From the NCBI GenBank assembly GCA_017984435.1, contig JAGNZK010000005.1, forward strand, positions 16,976-80,975: a stretch of DNA of 64,000 nt, written 5' to 3'. This document shows positions 29,481-38,861 of the stretch, one piece after another. Within the stretch, counting starts at the first letter, position 1. The number at the start of each line of letters is the position of its first letter. Position numbers and translations under genes: made by a program. The stretch comes from Nitrosomonas sp. (GTDB taxonomy: Bacteria > Pseudomonadota > Gammaproteobacteria > Burkholderiales > Nitrosomonadaceae). A model generated the notes under the pieces. It was not told where the DNA came from and ran no database searches. It saw nothing but the letters and a program-made list of their open reading frames with translations.

Positions 29481-30314
29481 TCACGGTATTCGATCAGATT
29501 TATGGCGATCACGAAAATATTTTTTATTTTCATAATACGTTTCAATATTATTATCCTCACCCCAACCCGGATAACCCAAGAGCGGAACTGGTGTTAAATC
29601 AGAGCTCGATGATAAGGTCTTTAATAAAAAAGGCTCTAACATCAAATCGATTGAATGTAATTGATCCGACAAATCCTGAGTAAAAAATGCTTCTTTTACA
29701 TTGAATATAATTCCTTTCCCGGTCATTCCAACATAGGGATCTAGTGCTTTCTCATACAATCCATGACCAAAAACAAAAAATCGCATGGATGACAGCACCG
29801 CTTTACGCTGTTGCCAAAATAATTTTTTCCATTCAAAGTCTTTTAACAATTGCATTAATACTTTCTGACTACTTACAACAATAACGCCTGATTCGTCGAA
29901 AAGCGTTGCTGCATCCCTTAATGCACTTCGATGTTTTATTCCATTCAATGATTCAGATAATCGTGCTTGGTAATGCAATTGGTTAAGTACTGCTTTAGCA
30001 CGTGGAAATATGTGCCATACCAATGCATTAAAGAAGTCATGCCAACTCTTAGTTCTTGTTTGCACCTGACCGGTTAAATAAATTTTCGATTCATATTCCT
30101 GTTCAAAACATTGTTTCCGAGCTACTGGCGACACAAAACAAATTTGCTTTCCTGAACGAGTAGCAATCTGCCTCTTCTGAATATTCATGCAGTTCAAATC
30201 AATATGCTCTGGCCAGAATTGCATATTTTCAACATGCTTCTTTAAATACTCGAATGATCCAAACATGGGAGAAAGATCCATAAAATTTGGATTCCAGTCT
30301 TGGACATTCCTCAT
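29481..30314 (-). CDS. DUF3025 domain protein
   Basis: 277 residues. Conserved-looking stretches are TRTKSWHDFFNALVWHIFPRAKAVLN, RSALRDAATLFDESGVIVVSS, FFVFGHGLYEKALDPYVGMTGKG and PVPLLGYPGWGEDNN with a YFR tail, which fit the DUF3025 family as I remember it. No signal peptide or membrane segment; cytoplasmic. Function unknown. The neighbouring intergenic stretch 29345-29480 is AT-rich and shows no clear signal. Confidence 0.8.
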   Translation of the reverse strand: MRNVQDWNPNFMDLSPMFGSFEYLKKHVENMQFWPEHIDLNCMNIQKRQIATRSGKQICFVSPVARKQCFEQEYESKIYLTGQVQTRTKSWHDFFNALVWHIFPRAKAVLNQLHYQARLSESLNGIKHRSALRDAATLFDESGVIVVSSQKVLMQLLKDFEWKKLFWQQRKAVLSSMRFFVFGHGLYEKALDPYVGMTGKGIIFNVKEAFFTQDLSDQLHSIDLMLEPFLLKTLSSSSDLTPVPLLGYPGWGEDNNIETYYENKKYFRDRHKSDRIP

Positions 30315-30368
30315 TAATTTGTAACCTGAATACTAAATTTATTTAAAGAGTTATGGCGGCTGGCAAGT

Positions 30369-31115
30369 TTATAGATGTTCAATGTTGAGGAGAGTTCTTT
30401 CATTCTGAGCACGCAAAAGTTTTAGATGCTCTAGCCCAAAATGTATAAACGTGAGTGCTGTAAATATGGGTGCCAGTAAATTAAGAAGAGGCACAAACTG
30501 AATTAAACCTGTCAACAATCCTAATCCCCATAGCGAATATCTGTTCGAAACACAAATCGTCTTGATTTCTTGTTTACTGGCATGCTCCGATAGTGCGTCA
30601 TAGCGGAATAGCTGTTGATTCATAAAAGCCGCTGTTACAAAAGGAATAATAATTCCTGCTCCAATCGTCCATAATGGCAATGTAATAACCCAGATCAATA
30701 TAAAAATACCACTGGCGAGTATCGCATTAATAATACTCCCACTGAAAGTACCTCCATGTTCCCGCTTAAGCTCAGGGTAGTAACGATTAGCAACCAGTTT
30801 TATGAGTGCGGGCATTACAAAAATAGTTGTAATAATGAGTGTAGTCATTATTACAAGTGGAACAAATACAATAACATGCAATAAACCTTGAATGCTTACA
30901 GCAATCCAACCAGGCTCAACATTCTTTAGCCACTCACCGATACCAATTTCAACAAAGACTTGATAAATCAGCTCAGAGAAATTATCCCAAAAAATATAGC
31001 CAATAGCGAACCAAAAGAGTGTCGCGACAAGAATTGGCCAAACTACAATCCAGGCAATCTTGAATCGTATTAGGTCTCGAAATGTGCTTTTAATTGCTTT
31101 AAATACGGGAGACAT
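30369..31115 (-). CDS. EI24-domain (CysZ-like) membrane protein
   Basis: 248 residues with about six hydrophobic segments (IAWIVVWPILVATLFWFAIGYIFW, LLHVIVFVPLVIMTTLIITTIFVMPALI, IINAILASGIFILIWVITLPLW and others) and the EI24-type tail LLNLLAPIFTALTFIHFGLEHL. E. coli CysZ of this superfamily is a sulfate channel; whether this protein transports sulfate is not shown by context. It is divergent from flgM. Confidence 0.8.
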   Translation of the reverse strand: MSPVFKAIKSTFRDLIRFKIAWIVVWPILVATLFWFAIGYIFWDNFSELIYQVFVEIGIGEWLKNVEPGWIAVSIQGLLHVIVFVPLVIMTTLIITTIFVMPALIKLVANRYYPELKREHGGTFSGSIINAILASGIFILIWVITLPLWTIGAGIIIPFVTAAFMNQQLFRYDALSEHASKQEIKTICVSNRYSLWGLGLLTGLIQFVPLLNLLAPIFTALTFIHFGLEHLKLLRAQNERTLLNIEHL

Positions 31116-31350
31116 CTGATCTCACAATAAAGAAATATGTATTTGATCTAAAAATGGCGATTATCTATGATATTGACTTGCTTCACCAATGCAGTAAGAG
31201 CAATATTCTCACTTTATCGTAAATTACATTGCTCAAATCATAAATAAACTCGATGATTTGTCGTAACCTGTGACCTAGGTCTAAGAAAATCAAACACTAC
31301 TCATCCTATAAGTAAACCAGATTCATATTAGGTAAAAGTACATTAGACAC
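31116..31350. other. intergenic region between the EI24 gene and flgM
   Basis: About 235 bp, AT-rich, with no coding region. GAGCAAT (31198-31204) and ATTGCTC (31228-31234) are perfect 7-bp inverted arms around a 23-nt loop. The flgM sigma-28 promoter begins at 31351. I see no second convincing promoter for the minus-strand EI24 gene. Confidence 0.4.
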
Positions 31351-31377
31351 TAAAGTTTCAAATAAAGACGTCGATAA
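31351..31377 (+). promoter_or_regulatory. sigma-28 promoter of flgM-flgN
   Basis: TAAAGTTT (31351-31358), then GTCGATAA (31370-31377), with exactly 15 bp between TAAA and the -10 octamer. Only one base of the -10 departs from GCCGATAA. It places the anti-sigma factor under control of the sigma factor it inhibits, the known FlgM feedback loop. Confidence 0.88.
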
Positions 31378-31411
31378 AATATCCAATAAGATCCCATTAT
31401 AAGGAAAAAAG

Positions 31412-31717
31412 ATGAAGATAGATAAATCATTACAGCCAGTAACAACAGTTTCTGTCAATGATGGAAAAAGACGTACTGATACCACACCCACTCCTAATAC
31501 AGAACAAGAAAATAATGTACATTTAAGCTCAAATATTACAAAACTACAAAATTTAGATAGTAGTTCCGCCAGCGGTTCAATTGTAAATACAGCTCGAGTC
31601 CAAGAAATAAAACAAGCTATTAGTGAAGGCAATTTCCGAATAAATCCGGAAGTTGTCGCTGATCGACTCCTTGAAACTGTTAAGGAATTGATACAATCCA
31701 AAAAAGGTGCTGCTTAA
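31412..31717 (+). CDS. flgM: anti-sigma-28 factor FlgM
   Basis: 101 residues, mostly unstructured and polar, with the conserved C-terminal sigma-binding helices ARVQEIKQAISEGNFRINPEVVADRLLETVKEL. FlgM holds FliA inactive until it is exported through the finished hook. A strong sigma-28 promoter lies 35 bp upstream. The stop overlaps the flgN ATG by one base (TAATG). Confidence 0.93.
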   Translation: MKIDKSLQPVTTVSVNDGKRRTDTTPTPNTEQENNVHLSSNITKLQNLDSSSASGSIVNTARVQEIKQAISEGNFRINPEVVADRLLETVKELIQSKKGAA

Positions 31718-32160
31718 TGGTCACGTCTTTGCATTCAGAAAATTTTATTGCAGATTTAGAAACTGAGAAAGCCGCTCTGATGGAATTTGTTGAGATTCTT
31801 AAAAAAGAACAGAATGCTTTAGTTCAAGGAAAAATAGATGAAATTGATTATCTTGCCTCCGATAAATCGCGATTGATCGAAAGATTGATACAGTTTGATA
31901 ATCATCGCAACGAGTATCTTAAGAACCAGGGACTTACTTTAGAAAAGAATAGTATCAGTACTTGGTTCGCAAAACATTACTCAAATCAATCTCTATGGAA
32001 TGAGTTATTAAAACTAGTCAGGATGGCCCAACTACTTAATCATTCTAATAGTTTGATTATTTCCACCCACCTCCAACACAATCAACGTGCTTTTACGGCA
32101 TTGCACTGTGCAGCAGGGAATGTTTCCTTATATGGACCCAAAGGCCAAGCTTACATTTAG
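31717..32160 (+). CDS. flgN: flagellar chaperone FlgN
   Basis: 147 residues, helical with a coiled-coil-like N-terminus (LETEKAALMEFVEILKKEQNALVQG) and the FlgN-like middle DYLASDKSRLIERL. FlgN chaperones the hook-filament junction proteins FlgK and FlgL, whose genes are not in this window. It is coupled to flgM by overlap and convergent with motD, 9 bp between stops. Confidence 0.9.
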   Translation: MVTSLHSENFIADLETEKAALMEFVEILKKEQNALVQGKIDEIDYLASDKSRLIERLIQFDNHRNEYLKNQGLTLEKNSISTWFAKHYSNQSLWNELLKLVRMAQLLNHSNSLIISTHLQHNQRAFTALHCAAGNVSLYGPKGQAYI

Positions 32161-32169
32161 CTTCTCGTT

Positions 32170-32970
32170 TCAGTACTCAGAATCAGTATTTTTAGCAATC
32201 GGTATTTCAGTTACCTTATCAGGATCAGTCGATAGAATCATAACGGCAACTCGTCGATTTCTTTTTCTACCTTCAGGTGTTTCATTAGTTTCTATTGGTC
32301 TATTCTCGCCATAGCCTATGGCAGTGAGTCGATTTGCCTCGACGCCATTTTCCACAAATAATCTGATCACACTACTCGCACGTGCCGTTGATAACTCCCA
32401 GTTTGATGGGAAGCTTTCTGTATGAATTGGTAAATTATCCGTATGTCCTTCCACATGAATCTCATGCTCATGCCCTTTGATGACATAGGCAACCGCTTGT
32501 AATGCCAAGCTGGAGTTCTCGGCAAGTTTAGCCTGCCCCGGAGAAAAAAGAACACTCGCATTAATTTCCACAGTGATTCCTAGAGAATTTTGCGTAATTC
32601 TCACGTGACCATCTTTCACCAAAGGCTCCAGTGCATGCAGAATATCTTTAGCCATACCTCGCATTTTCTCTTGTTTCTTTGCTTTATGAGAATTCAACGC
32701 CTCAATACGATTGATTGAGTCGACTTGTTTGATTTGAATAGGGGAAAATTCCGAAGATTGCGCAGATATTAAACTTGATGAACTATTACTTTTAAATGCA
32801 CTGACCAAAGAATGACCCAGAATGCGGTATTTACCTTCATTAATCGAAGAAACTGCATACATAACCACAAAGAATGCGAACAGTAGTGTTATAAAATCTG
32901 CATACGAAACAAGCCAGCGCTCATGATTCTCGGTAGATTCATCATTTTTTTGTTTCCTTCTTCTTAACAT
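32170..32970 (-). CDS. motD: flagellar motor stator protein MotD (MotB family)
   Basis: 266 residues. A short basic cytoplasmic tail (MLRRRKQKN) is followed by the single transmembrane helix with the proton-binding Asp in ERWLVSYADFITLLFAFFVVMYAVS, then a plug/linker and a C-terminal OmpA-like peptidoglycan-binding domain (EINASVLFSPGQAKL, HVEGHTDNLPIH, NRRVAVMI). The N-terminus closely matches Pseudomonas MotD rather than E. coli MotB. It forms proton-driven stator units with MotC, encoded 49 bp upstream. Confidence 0.94.
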   Translation of the reverse strand: MLRRRKQKNDESTENHERWLVSYADFITLLFAFFVVMYAVSSINEGKYRILGHSLVSAFKSNSSSSLISAQSSEFSPIQIKQVDSINRIEALNSHKAKKQEKMRGMAKDILHALEPLVKDGHVRITQNSLGITVEINASVLFSPGQAKLAENSSLALQAVAYVIKGHEHEIHVEGHTDNLPIHTESFPSNWELSTARASSVIRLFVENGVEANRLTAIGYGENRPIETNETPEGRKRNRRVAVMILSTDPDKVTEIPIAKNTDSEY

Positions 32971-33019
32971 GAGATTCTCAAGAAATCACTTAATAATCAA
33001 AACAGCATTAGCGCACACA

Positions 33020-33778
33020 CTAAACATAATAGCCTTGTAGACGATTCTCTATAAACCGGGGATTTTCACCGTTGGCAATAGCCACAAATCCATCAACCAG
33101 AATCTCTTGCATCACTACTTGCTCATTGATAATGCTTTTTAGCTTATTGGCTACCGGCAAACAAACCAAGTTTGCCAACCCTACGCCGTATATTGTTGCA
33201 ACAAAGGCAACGGCAATACCACTTCCCAAAAGATTAGGATCGGTCAAGTTCTCCATCACGTGAATTAAACCAAGAACAGCACCCAATATGCCAATTGTCG
33301 GTGCATAACCGCCAGCAGCTTCCCAAATCCGGGCGGACTGACGTTGATACGTTTCTAAAGACAGGATATCAATTTCCAGAACTTCACGTAATTTCTCAGC
33401 AGTACTTCCATCGGCAAGCAGCTGTAGGCCCTTCTTTGCAAATGGATCTTTCACGACCGACACATGTGATTCAAGTGCTAGTAGACCATCTTTTCGAGCG
33501 ATATGAGACCAGTTGATGATTTGCTTGATTAAAATCTGCGGCGAGTTCACAGGCGGAAAAAATACCCATGCACTCATTTTGATTCCATTCAGAAAAACTT
33601 TGACTGGACTTTGTAATAAAACCGCTCCAATAGTGCCGCCCATCACAATTAAAAACGCTGCAGCTTGAATTAAGGAGCCCGCATGACCACCTTCAAGTAC
33701 TTGTCCGCCAATGATTGCAACAAAAGCCAGCAAGATACCCATCACACTATTCAAATCCATATTTGATTTTTTATTCAT
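33020..33778 (-). CDS. motC: flagellar motor stator protein MotC (MotA family)
   Basis: 252 residues with four membrane segments. The N-terminus MDLNSVMGILLAFVAIIGGQVLEGGHAGSL and the GGYAPTIGILGAVLGLIHVMENL region are typical of MotC/PomA-like stators. An internal ATG at 33760 gives the usual shorter start; the ATG at 33778 has AAGAGA upstream, so the six-residue extension is possible. It is followed by motD and preceded by fliA on the same strand. Confidence 0.94.
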   Translation of the reverse strand: MNKKSNMDLNSVMGILLAFVAIIGGQVLEGGHAGSLIQAAAFLIVMGGTIGAVLLQSPVKVFLNGIKMSAWVFFPPVNSPQILIKQIINWSHIARKDGLLALESHVSVVKDPFAKKGLQLLADGSTAEKLREVLEIDILSLETYQRQSARIWEAAGGYAPTIGILGAVLGLIHVMENLTDPNLLGSGIAVAFVATIYGVGLANLVCLPVANKLKSIINEQVVMQEILVDGFVAIANGENPRFIENRLQGYYV

Positions 33779-33824
33779 CGAAGAATCTCTTAATCACAAT
33801 GAATAATCTATAGATAATAGCATC

Positions 33825-34541
33825 TCAAGAATTTCTTAAACGGCTGCGTAAACGCGCGACTGCTTGCGTATGTAGCTGACAAACCCGCGACTCGCTCACG
33901 CCAAGCACTTCACCAATTTCTCTTAAATTCATTTCTTGCTCATAATGCATCCCCATCACATGTTTTTCTCGGGGAGGAAGATTATCAATGGCAGCAATCA
34001 ATTGACTTCTAAAATTCTGATCCAGCAGTGCATTCAGTGGATCCCCTTCAGAATCGACCAACAAACGATCCAAAAATGGTTCTTCATCATCTTGTTGAAA
34101 ATCTTCGTAATAAATCAATTGAGCGCCGCGTGCACTTTGCAATGTCTCATGATATTCATCAAGAGACATCTCCAGTTCTCCCGCCAAGTCTAGTTCACTC
34201 GGCGCACAGCCATGACGCTGTTCCAACAAATTGACCGCAGCTTCTATCCGGCGCATTTTTTTTCGCAAGCTCCGTGGTAACCAATCGGCTTCACGTAACT
34301 CATCCAAAATAGAACCTCGTATGCGTTGCGCCGCATAACTCTCAAATTGCCGGCCATATGAACCTTCATAGCGATTGATCGCATCCAGCAAACCAATCAT
34401 ACCGGCTTGAATAAGATCATCAACCTGCACACTCGCCGGTAATCGGGTCATCATGTGATAAGCGATGCGTTTCACCAGTGGTGTGAATTCAGTCACAAAC
34501 TGTTCTTTATCAATCGTTTTAGTTCCAGTCGCAGTATACAT
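33825..34541 (-). CDS. fliA: flagellar sigma factor sigma-28
   Basis: 238 residues. Sigma-70 region 2 (LVKRIAYHMMTRLPASVQVDDLIQAGMIGLLDAINRYE), region 3 (GCAPSELDLAGELEMSLDEYHE) and region 4 (LPPREKHVMGMHYEQEMNLREIGEVLGVSESRVCQLHTQAVARL) are all clear. It recognises TAAA-N15-GCCGATAA promoters such as those before fliC and flgM here. It lies 6 bp after flhG in the flhB-flhA-flhF-flhG-fliA-motC-motD run. Confidence 0.97.
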   Translation of the reverse strand: MYTATGTKTIDKEQFVTEFTPLVKRIAYHMMTRLPASVQVDDLIQAGMIGLLDAINRYEGSYGRQFESYAAQRIRGSILDELREADWLPRSLRKKMRRIEAAVNLLEQRHGCAPSELDLAGELEMSLDEYHETLQSARGAQLIYYEDFQQDDEEPFLDRLLVDSEGDPLNALLDQNFRSQLIAAIDNLPPREKHVMGMHYEQEMNLREIGEVLGVSESRVCQLHTQAVARLRSRLRNS

Positions 34542-34547
34542 AATTAA

Positions 34548-35444
34548 TTACACCGTAAAATTGGCCATACTAAGATGACTTGTTCGAATCAACCGTTGCA
34601 TAAAATTATCAATTCCCCCGTTATACTTATCCGGACATGAAGAGCGAAAAATATCATGGGATAATTGCCTAAAACACATGGCAGCCGGCGAATCCGGAAA
34701 TGCATCAACAACAGATTTACACAACTGAGTGGCGCTGCGTAATTTCTCATCGCTTTGGATATAACCAATAAATTCAAGTGTTACAGAAAGATATTGGCGT
34801 GCCACCTTGTATAAATTCTGGTAAATGGCAAATGATTCTGTTTCTGAATTCACTTTATTCACCAGAATGAGAAAGTGTTGTTTGGCATATTCCTGACTCA
34901 AGATCTTAATCAGCGCATAAGCACCGGTCAGCGAAGCGGCTGATCCTGAAATTACGATTATCACTTGCTCTGAAGCCAAACTTAAAGGCAGAACATGCGT
35001 AGCCCCAGACATCGCGGTATCAATCAGTACAATATCCACAGTTTCCGTCAGCTCTGAGAAACTCTTAATAAGCCAATTCTGTTCATGCGAATTTAACTTA
35101 TTTAATGTATGGATACCCCGCATAGCAGATAATATGGTTATATTCTCAGGGCCTTGCAGAAGAACCTGGTTTAACTTTTTGTCCTTGTTGATCACGTGAA
35201 GTAAATCGAAGCGGGCTTGCAAACCTAAGTTGGTGCAAATACTGTTATGGCATGGATTTTCATCAATCAGTAACACACGCTGACCATTCTTAGCCAATGC
35301 TGTAGCAAGATTTACCGCAACACTGGTTTTTCCTACCCGCGTTGTTCCACCAGCAATAGTAAAAACACGTGCAGAATCAGCAGCTCGGAATGACACTAAG
35401 TTACGCAAACCGGCGGCCTGATCTTGTAAGATCATCTTAGTCAT
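34548..35444 (-). CDS. flhG: FlhG/FleN-like MinD-type ATPase with altered Walker A
   Basis: 298 residues from the ATG at 35444, which has AGGA 7 nt upstream and overlaps the flhF stop. A GTG at 35471 would add nine residues. The P-loop region reads FTIAGGTTRVGKTSVAVNLA, so the deviant Walker A KGGxGKT has become TTRVGKT: the P-loop lysine is kept and the signature lysine is lost. Other MinD-like segments are VLLIDENP and VDIVLIDTAMSGATHV. FlhG with FlhF sets flagellar number and place. Loss of the signature lysine may change dimer-driven ATP hydrolysis. Confidence 0.88.
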   Translation of the reverse strand: MTKMILQDQAAGLRNLVSFRAADSARVFTIAGGTTRVGKTSVAVNLATALAKNGQRVLLIDENPCHNSICTNLGLQARFDLLHVINKDKKLNQVLLQGPENITILSAMRGIHTLNKLNSHEQNWLIKSFSELTETVDIVLIDTAMSGATHVLPLSLASEQVIIVISGSAASLTGAYALIKILSQEYAKQHFLILVNKVNSETESFAIYQNLYKVARQYLSVTLEFIGYIQSDEKLRSATQLCKSVVDAFPDSPAAMCFRQLSHDIFRSSCPDKYNGGIDNFMQRLIRTSHLSMANFTV

Positions 35445-36714
35445 AATGGAATCCTGCAAATGACTTCTCACCCGAGCGCGAAGGCTCTACGCCATCCTTA
35501 CTCGCCATAATCAATGCAAACTCCGCATCCTGCAAAGTAAACGCGGAATCTCCCGGAGACGATTTAAAAATACGATGTAACAAATAGCGGGGATCAGCTG
35601 CATGAATATCTTCCGGAACCTTTTGTCCGTTCGCCACATAATGCAGCATTAATTTTCTACGAATAACCGCATCCAGCGCCACACCAAGGCTTGCTGCTTC
35701 ATCGACCTTAGTGATAATGCAGCCATAAATACCGTTCTTCTGATAAGCGGAAATCACTTCATCCAGCGTTTTTCCATTGGATGCAGCACTCAACACAAGC
35801 ATACGTTTTACATCTGCACCACAGTTACTCAGCATCGCAATCTGTTGTGCCACCATGTGATCACGCTGACTCATGCCCACGGTATCAATCAACACCATGT
35901 GCTTGTTTTTCAGCTCTGACAGCGTAAGCTGCAAGTCTTCCATATCTTTGATAGTGCGAACTGGAACACCTAATAATTGTCCGTAAATCCTGAGTTGCTC
36001 ATGGCCGCCGATACGATAGCTATCGGTAGTCAGCAATGCCACCTTGTCGGCACCATGCCTGATGACACATCGCGCTGCCAGCTTCGCAGTGGTCGTGGTT
36101 TTTCCAACACCCGTAGGGCCAATCAATGCATAGACGCCGCCTTTCTCCACCATCTCATCGCTGACAACCGTGTGCAGATTAAAAGCCAAAGCAGACATCG
36201 CTTGTTTCAAACTCTGTTCATAATCAAAGTCCGCTGTTAATTTATCAACAAGACGGCGCGATAACGAGGGGCTAAAACCAGCATCCAGCATAGCGCGTAA
36301 TATTTTCACTTTTTCCGGTCTGCGTTGTGTGAAGTTTCCCCATGCAACCGTGGCCAATTGGTCTTCCAGCGTGCTTTTCATGGCATGTATTTCTGCAATG
36401 ATGTCATGCGCTAATGACGCAGACATGACACCATGAGATGTTTTCTGAGTTTCTACAGGCTCATTGGCTAAAGACAACAGCTTTGAATATGATTCTGCCG
36501 CAACTGGTTCTTTAGTATGCTCATAATGAGGAAGGCCGGGTGCCGCTGGCGGTGTCTCCACAAGATTGGATATATCGGAGTCGGCCAGTGCCATGATTTC
36601 CACACCGTCTTTCGTTTTTCTATTTGACAGGATCACCGCATCAACACCGAGATCTTCTTTAACCTGACGCAGTGCCTCTTTTGATGTGGAAGCAATATAC
36701 CTTTTTACTTTCAT
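35437..36714 (-). CDS. flhF: flagellar SRP-type GTPase FlhF
   Basis: 425 residues. An N-terminal basic region (MKVKRYIASTSKEALRQVKEDLGVDAVILSNR) typical of FlhF is followed by a linker, then the NG domain from about 150. The P-loop is IGPTGVGKTTTTAKLAAR, with LLTTDSYRIGGHEQLRIYGQLLGVP and DTVGMSQRD after it. FlhF recruits early flagellar parts to the pole. It overlaps flhA by four bases (ATGA) and flhG by eight. Confidence 0.96.
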   Translation of the reverse strand: MKVKRYIASTSKEALRQVKEDLGVDAVILSNRKTKDGVEIMALADSDISNLVETPPAAPGLPHYEHTKEPVAAESYSKLLSLANEPVETQKTSHGVMSASLAHDIIAEIHAMKSTLEDQLATVAWGNFTQRRPEKVKILRAMLDAGFSPSLSRRLVDKLTADFDYEQSLKQAMSALAFNLHTVVSDEMVEKGGVYALIGPTGVGKTTTTAKLAARCVIRHGADKVALLTTDSYRIGGHEQLRIYGQLLGVPVRTIKDMEDLQLTLSELKNKHMVLIDTVGMSQRDHMVAQQIAMLSNCGADVKRMLVLSAASNGKTLDEVISAYQKNGIYGCIITKVDEAASLGVALDAVIRRKLMLHYVANGQKVPEDIHAADPRYLLHRIFKSSPGDSAFTLQDAEFALIMASKDGVEPSRSGEKSFAGFHYD

Positions 36715-38795
36715 TTGTTACCCCCAATAACGGAAGTGATTTTGATTTTTCTTGAATCTGGAATTTCTGAATGGGAAAGCACCCTTAACTGTGGCAATGC
36801 ACGCCGTAAAAACTTTGCCAGCAAGAAACGAATGACGCCTGGCACCAACAAAACGATCGGCAAGCCTAGTTTCTCTTGATGCTGCGCCGCGTTACGAGCT
36901 TCTTTTAGCAAAGTATCCGCAAGTCCGGGTTCTATACCAACTCCTCCCTGTGCGCCTCCCGTTTGCATGACTTGGATGAGTATATTTTCCAGCTCATGAT
37001 GCAAGCTCATCACCTGTAACTCTGTACCCGCAGGAAAGTATTGCTCTACGATTGCGCGACCTAAGGCATTCCTGACTATGGCGGTTAATTCGGTGGCATC
37101 CTGTATTTGTAGCGCATGTTCAGTCAACACATCGATGATGGTGCGCATATCACGAATATGCACACTCTCTTCCAGTAAGTTATGCAACACTTTCTGTACC
37201 GCAGACAATGGCAATAACTTGGGAATCAGATCTTCAATCAGTTTTGGCGTTTGCGTACTCAAATGATCCAGGAGTTTTTGCAGCTCTTGTCGACCTAACA
37301 ACTCGGCAGCATGTGAATGAATCAAATGGTTAATATGCGTGGTAACCACGGTACTGGCATCCACAACGGTGTAGCCGTTTGTCTGTGCTTGTTCCCGCAG
37401 CGCAGCCTCAATCCATACGGCCGGAAGTCCAAATGCCGGATCACTGGTCACGGTGCCGGGCAACTGCATGGTCACTCGCCCTGGATTGATGGCCAGATAC
37501 ATCCCTGAGTAGGATTCTCCTTGACCGATGACTGAGCCTTTTAGCGTGATGCGATAAGCATTGGGGCGTAATTCGAGATTATCCCGAATGTGTACAACTG
37601 GCGGTAAGAAACCAATTTCCTGCGCAAATTTTCTACGTATGCCATTAATTCTTTTTAACAAATCTCCCTGTTGGGCTTTATCGACCAATGGAATCAAACG
37701 ATAACCAACCTCCAGCCCCAGAGTATCAATCGGCGTGACATCATCCCAGCTTGCATCCACTTTCTCGACCGTAGGAATAGGCGGAGCAACGGATTCAACC
37801 AATTGAGTGCTTGTGCCTTTTAGCTTCATGTAAGCGATTGCACCTAAGATGGCTGCAATGAGCAAAAATACAAAATTAGGCATGCCAGGAATCAGTCCCA
37901 TGATGCCCATAATGCCGGCGGTGATCACTAGTACTTGCGGTTGATTAAATAATTGACTTACAACCTGTTCACCCAGATCTTCATCCGTAGTAACCCGGCT
38001 CACCACCAAACCGGCGGCTGTTGAAATAATGAGTGCAGGAATTTGTCCCACCAAGCCATCACCAATTGTCAACATCGTATAATTCTTGGCTGCTGCGCCC
38101 ATTTCCATATCATGCTGCAGTACGCCGACAATCAACCCGCCGATAATGGTAATCAGCATAATCAATATGCCGGCAATGGCATCACCGCGCACAAACTTGC
38201 TGGCACCATCCATTGATCCATAAAAATCCGCTTCTTGTGAGATATTAGCTCTGCGTTTACGCGCTTCATCCTCACCGATCAAGCCAGCATTCAAGTCGGC
38301 ATCAATCGCCATTTGCTTACCGGGCATGGCATCCAACGTAAAACGCGCGCTCACCTCTGCAATACGCCCGGCACCTTTTGTAATTACCACAAAATTGATA
38401 ATGACCAGAATAATGAACACAATCAAACCAACCGCATAATTACCACCAACCAGAAAGTGTCCGAAAGCTTCAATCACTTTTCCGGCCGCATCCGGACCGG
38501 TATGCCCTTCCAGCAATACCACACGGGTCGAAGCAATATTGAGCGACAGTCTTAATAGCGTTGTGATCAGCAGTATGGTTGGGAAAACCGCAAAATCAAG
38601 CGGATTTCTAGTGTAAAGACTCACCATCAGCACGATAATGGACACCGCAATATTGAAGGTAAACAACAAATCCAGTACGAACGGTGGCAAAGGCAACACC
38701 ATCATAGCCAGAATCATAATAATCAATATCGGACCGGCAAGTGCCCTGAAATTATTAGTATCGATTAAAGATGATAAGGTAGCTGTATTATTCAT
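36711..38795 (-). CDS. flhA: flagellar export gate protein FlhA
   Basis: 694 residues. About eight membrane helices fill residues 15-330, with the FHIPEP-family signature region TKGAGRIAEVSARFTLDAMPGKQMAIDADLNAG and the following RR-rich loop. The large cytoplasmic ring domain follows from 350. FlhA forms the nonameric export gate that receives chaperone-substrate complexes. It is 66 bp downstream of flhB and overlaps flhF. Confidence 0.97.
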   Translation of the reverse strand: MNNTATLSSLIDTNNFRALAGPILIIMILAMMVLPLPPFVLDLLFTFNIAVSIIVLMVSLYTRNPLDFAVFPTILLITTLLRLSLNIASTRVVLLEGHTGPDAAGKVIEAFGHFLVGGNYAVGLIVFIILVIINFVVITKGAGRIAEVSARFTLDAMPGKQMAIDADLNAGLIGEDEARKRRANISQEADFYGSMDGASKFVRGDAIAGILIMLITIIGGLIVGVLQHDMEMGAAAKNYTMLTIGDGLVGQIPALIISTAAGLVVSRVTTDEDLGEQVVSQLFNQPQVLVITAGIMGIMGLIPGMPNFVFLLIAAILGAIAYMKLKGTSTQLVESVAPPIPTVEKVDASWDDVTPIDTLGLEVGYRLIPLVDKAQQGDLLKRINGIRRKFAQEIGFLPPVVHIRDNLELRPNAYRITLKGSVIGQGESYSGMYLAINPGRVTMQLPGTVTSDPAFGLPAVWIEAALREQAQTNGYTVVDASTVVTTHINHLIHSHAAELLGRQELQKLLDHLSTQTPKLIEDLIPKLLPLSAVQKVLHNLLEESVHIRDMRTIIDVLTEHALQIQDATELTAIVRNALGRAIVEQYFPAGTELQVMSLHHELENILIQVMQTGGAQGGVGIEPGLADTLLKEARNAAQHQEKLGLPIVLLVPGVIRFLLAKFLRRALPQLRVLSHSEIPDSRKIKITSVIGGNK

Positions 38796-38861
38796 AGCGT
38801 TTGCAATTAAGCGCCTATACTGAGAAATCGGTTAATAAGTGACTCATCGCATTTGTGTTCA

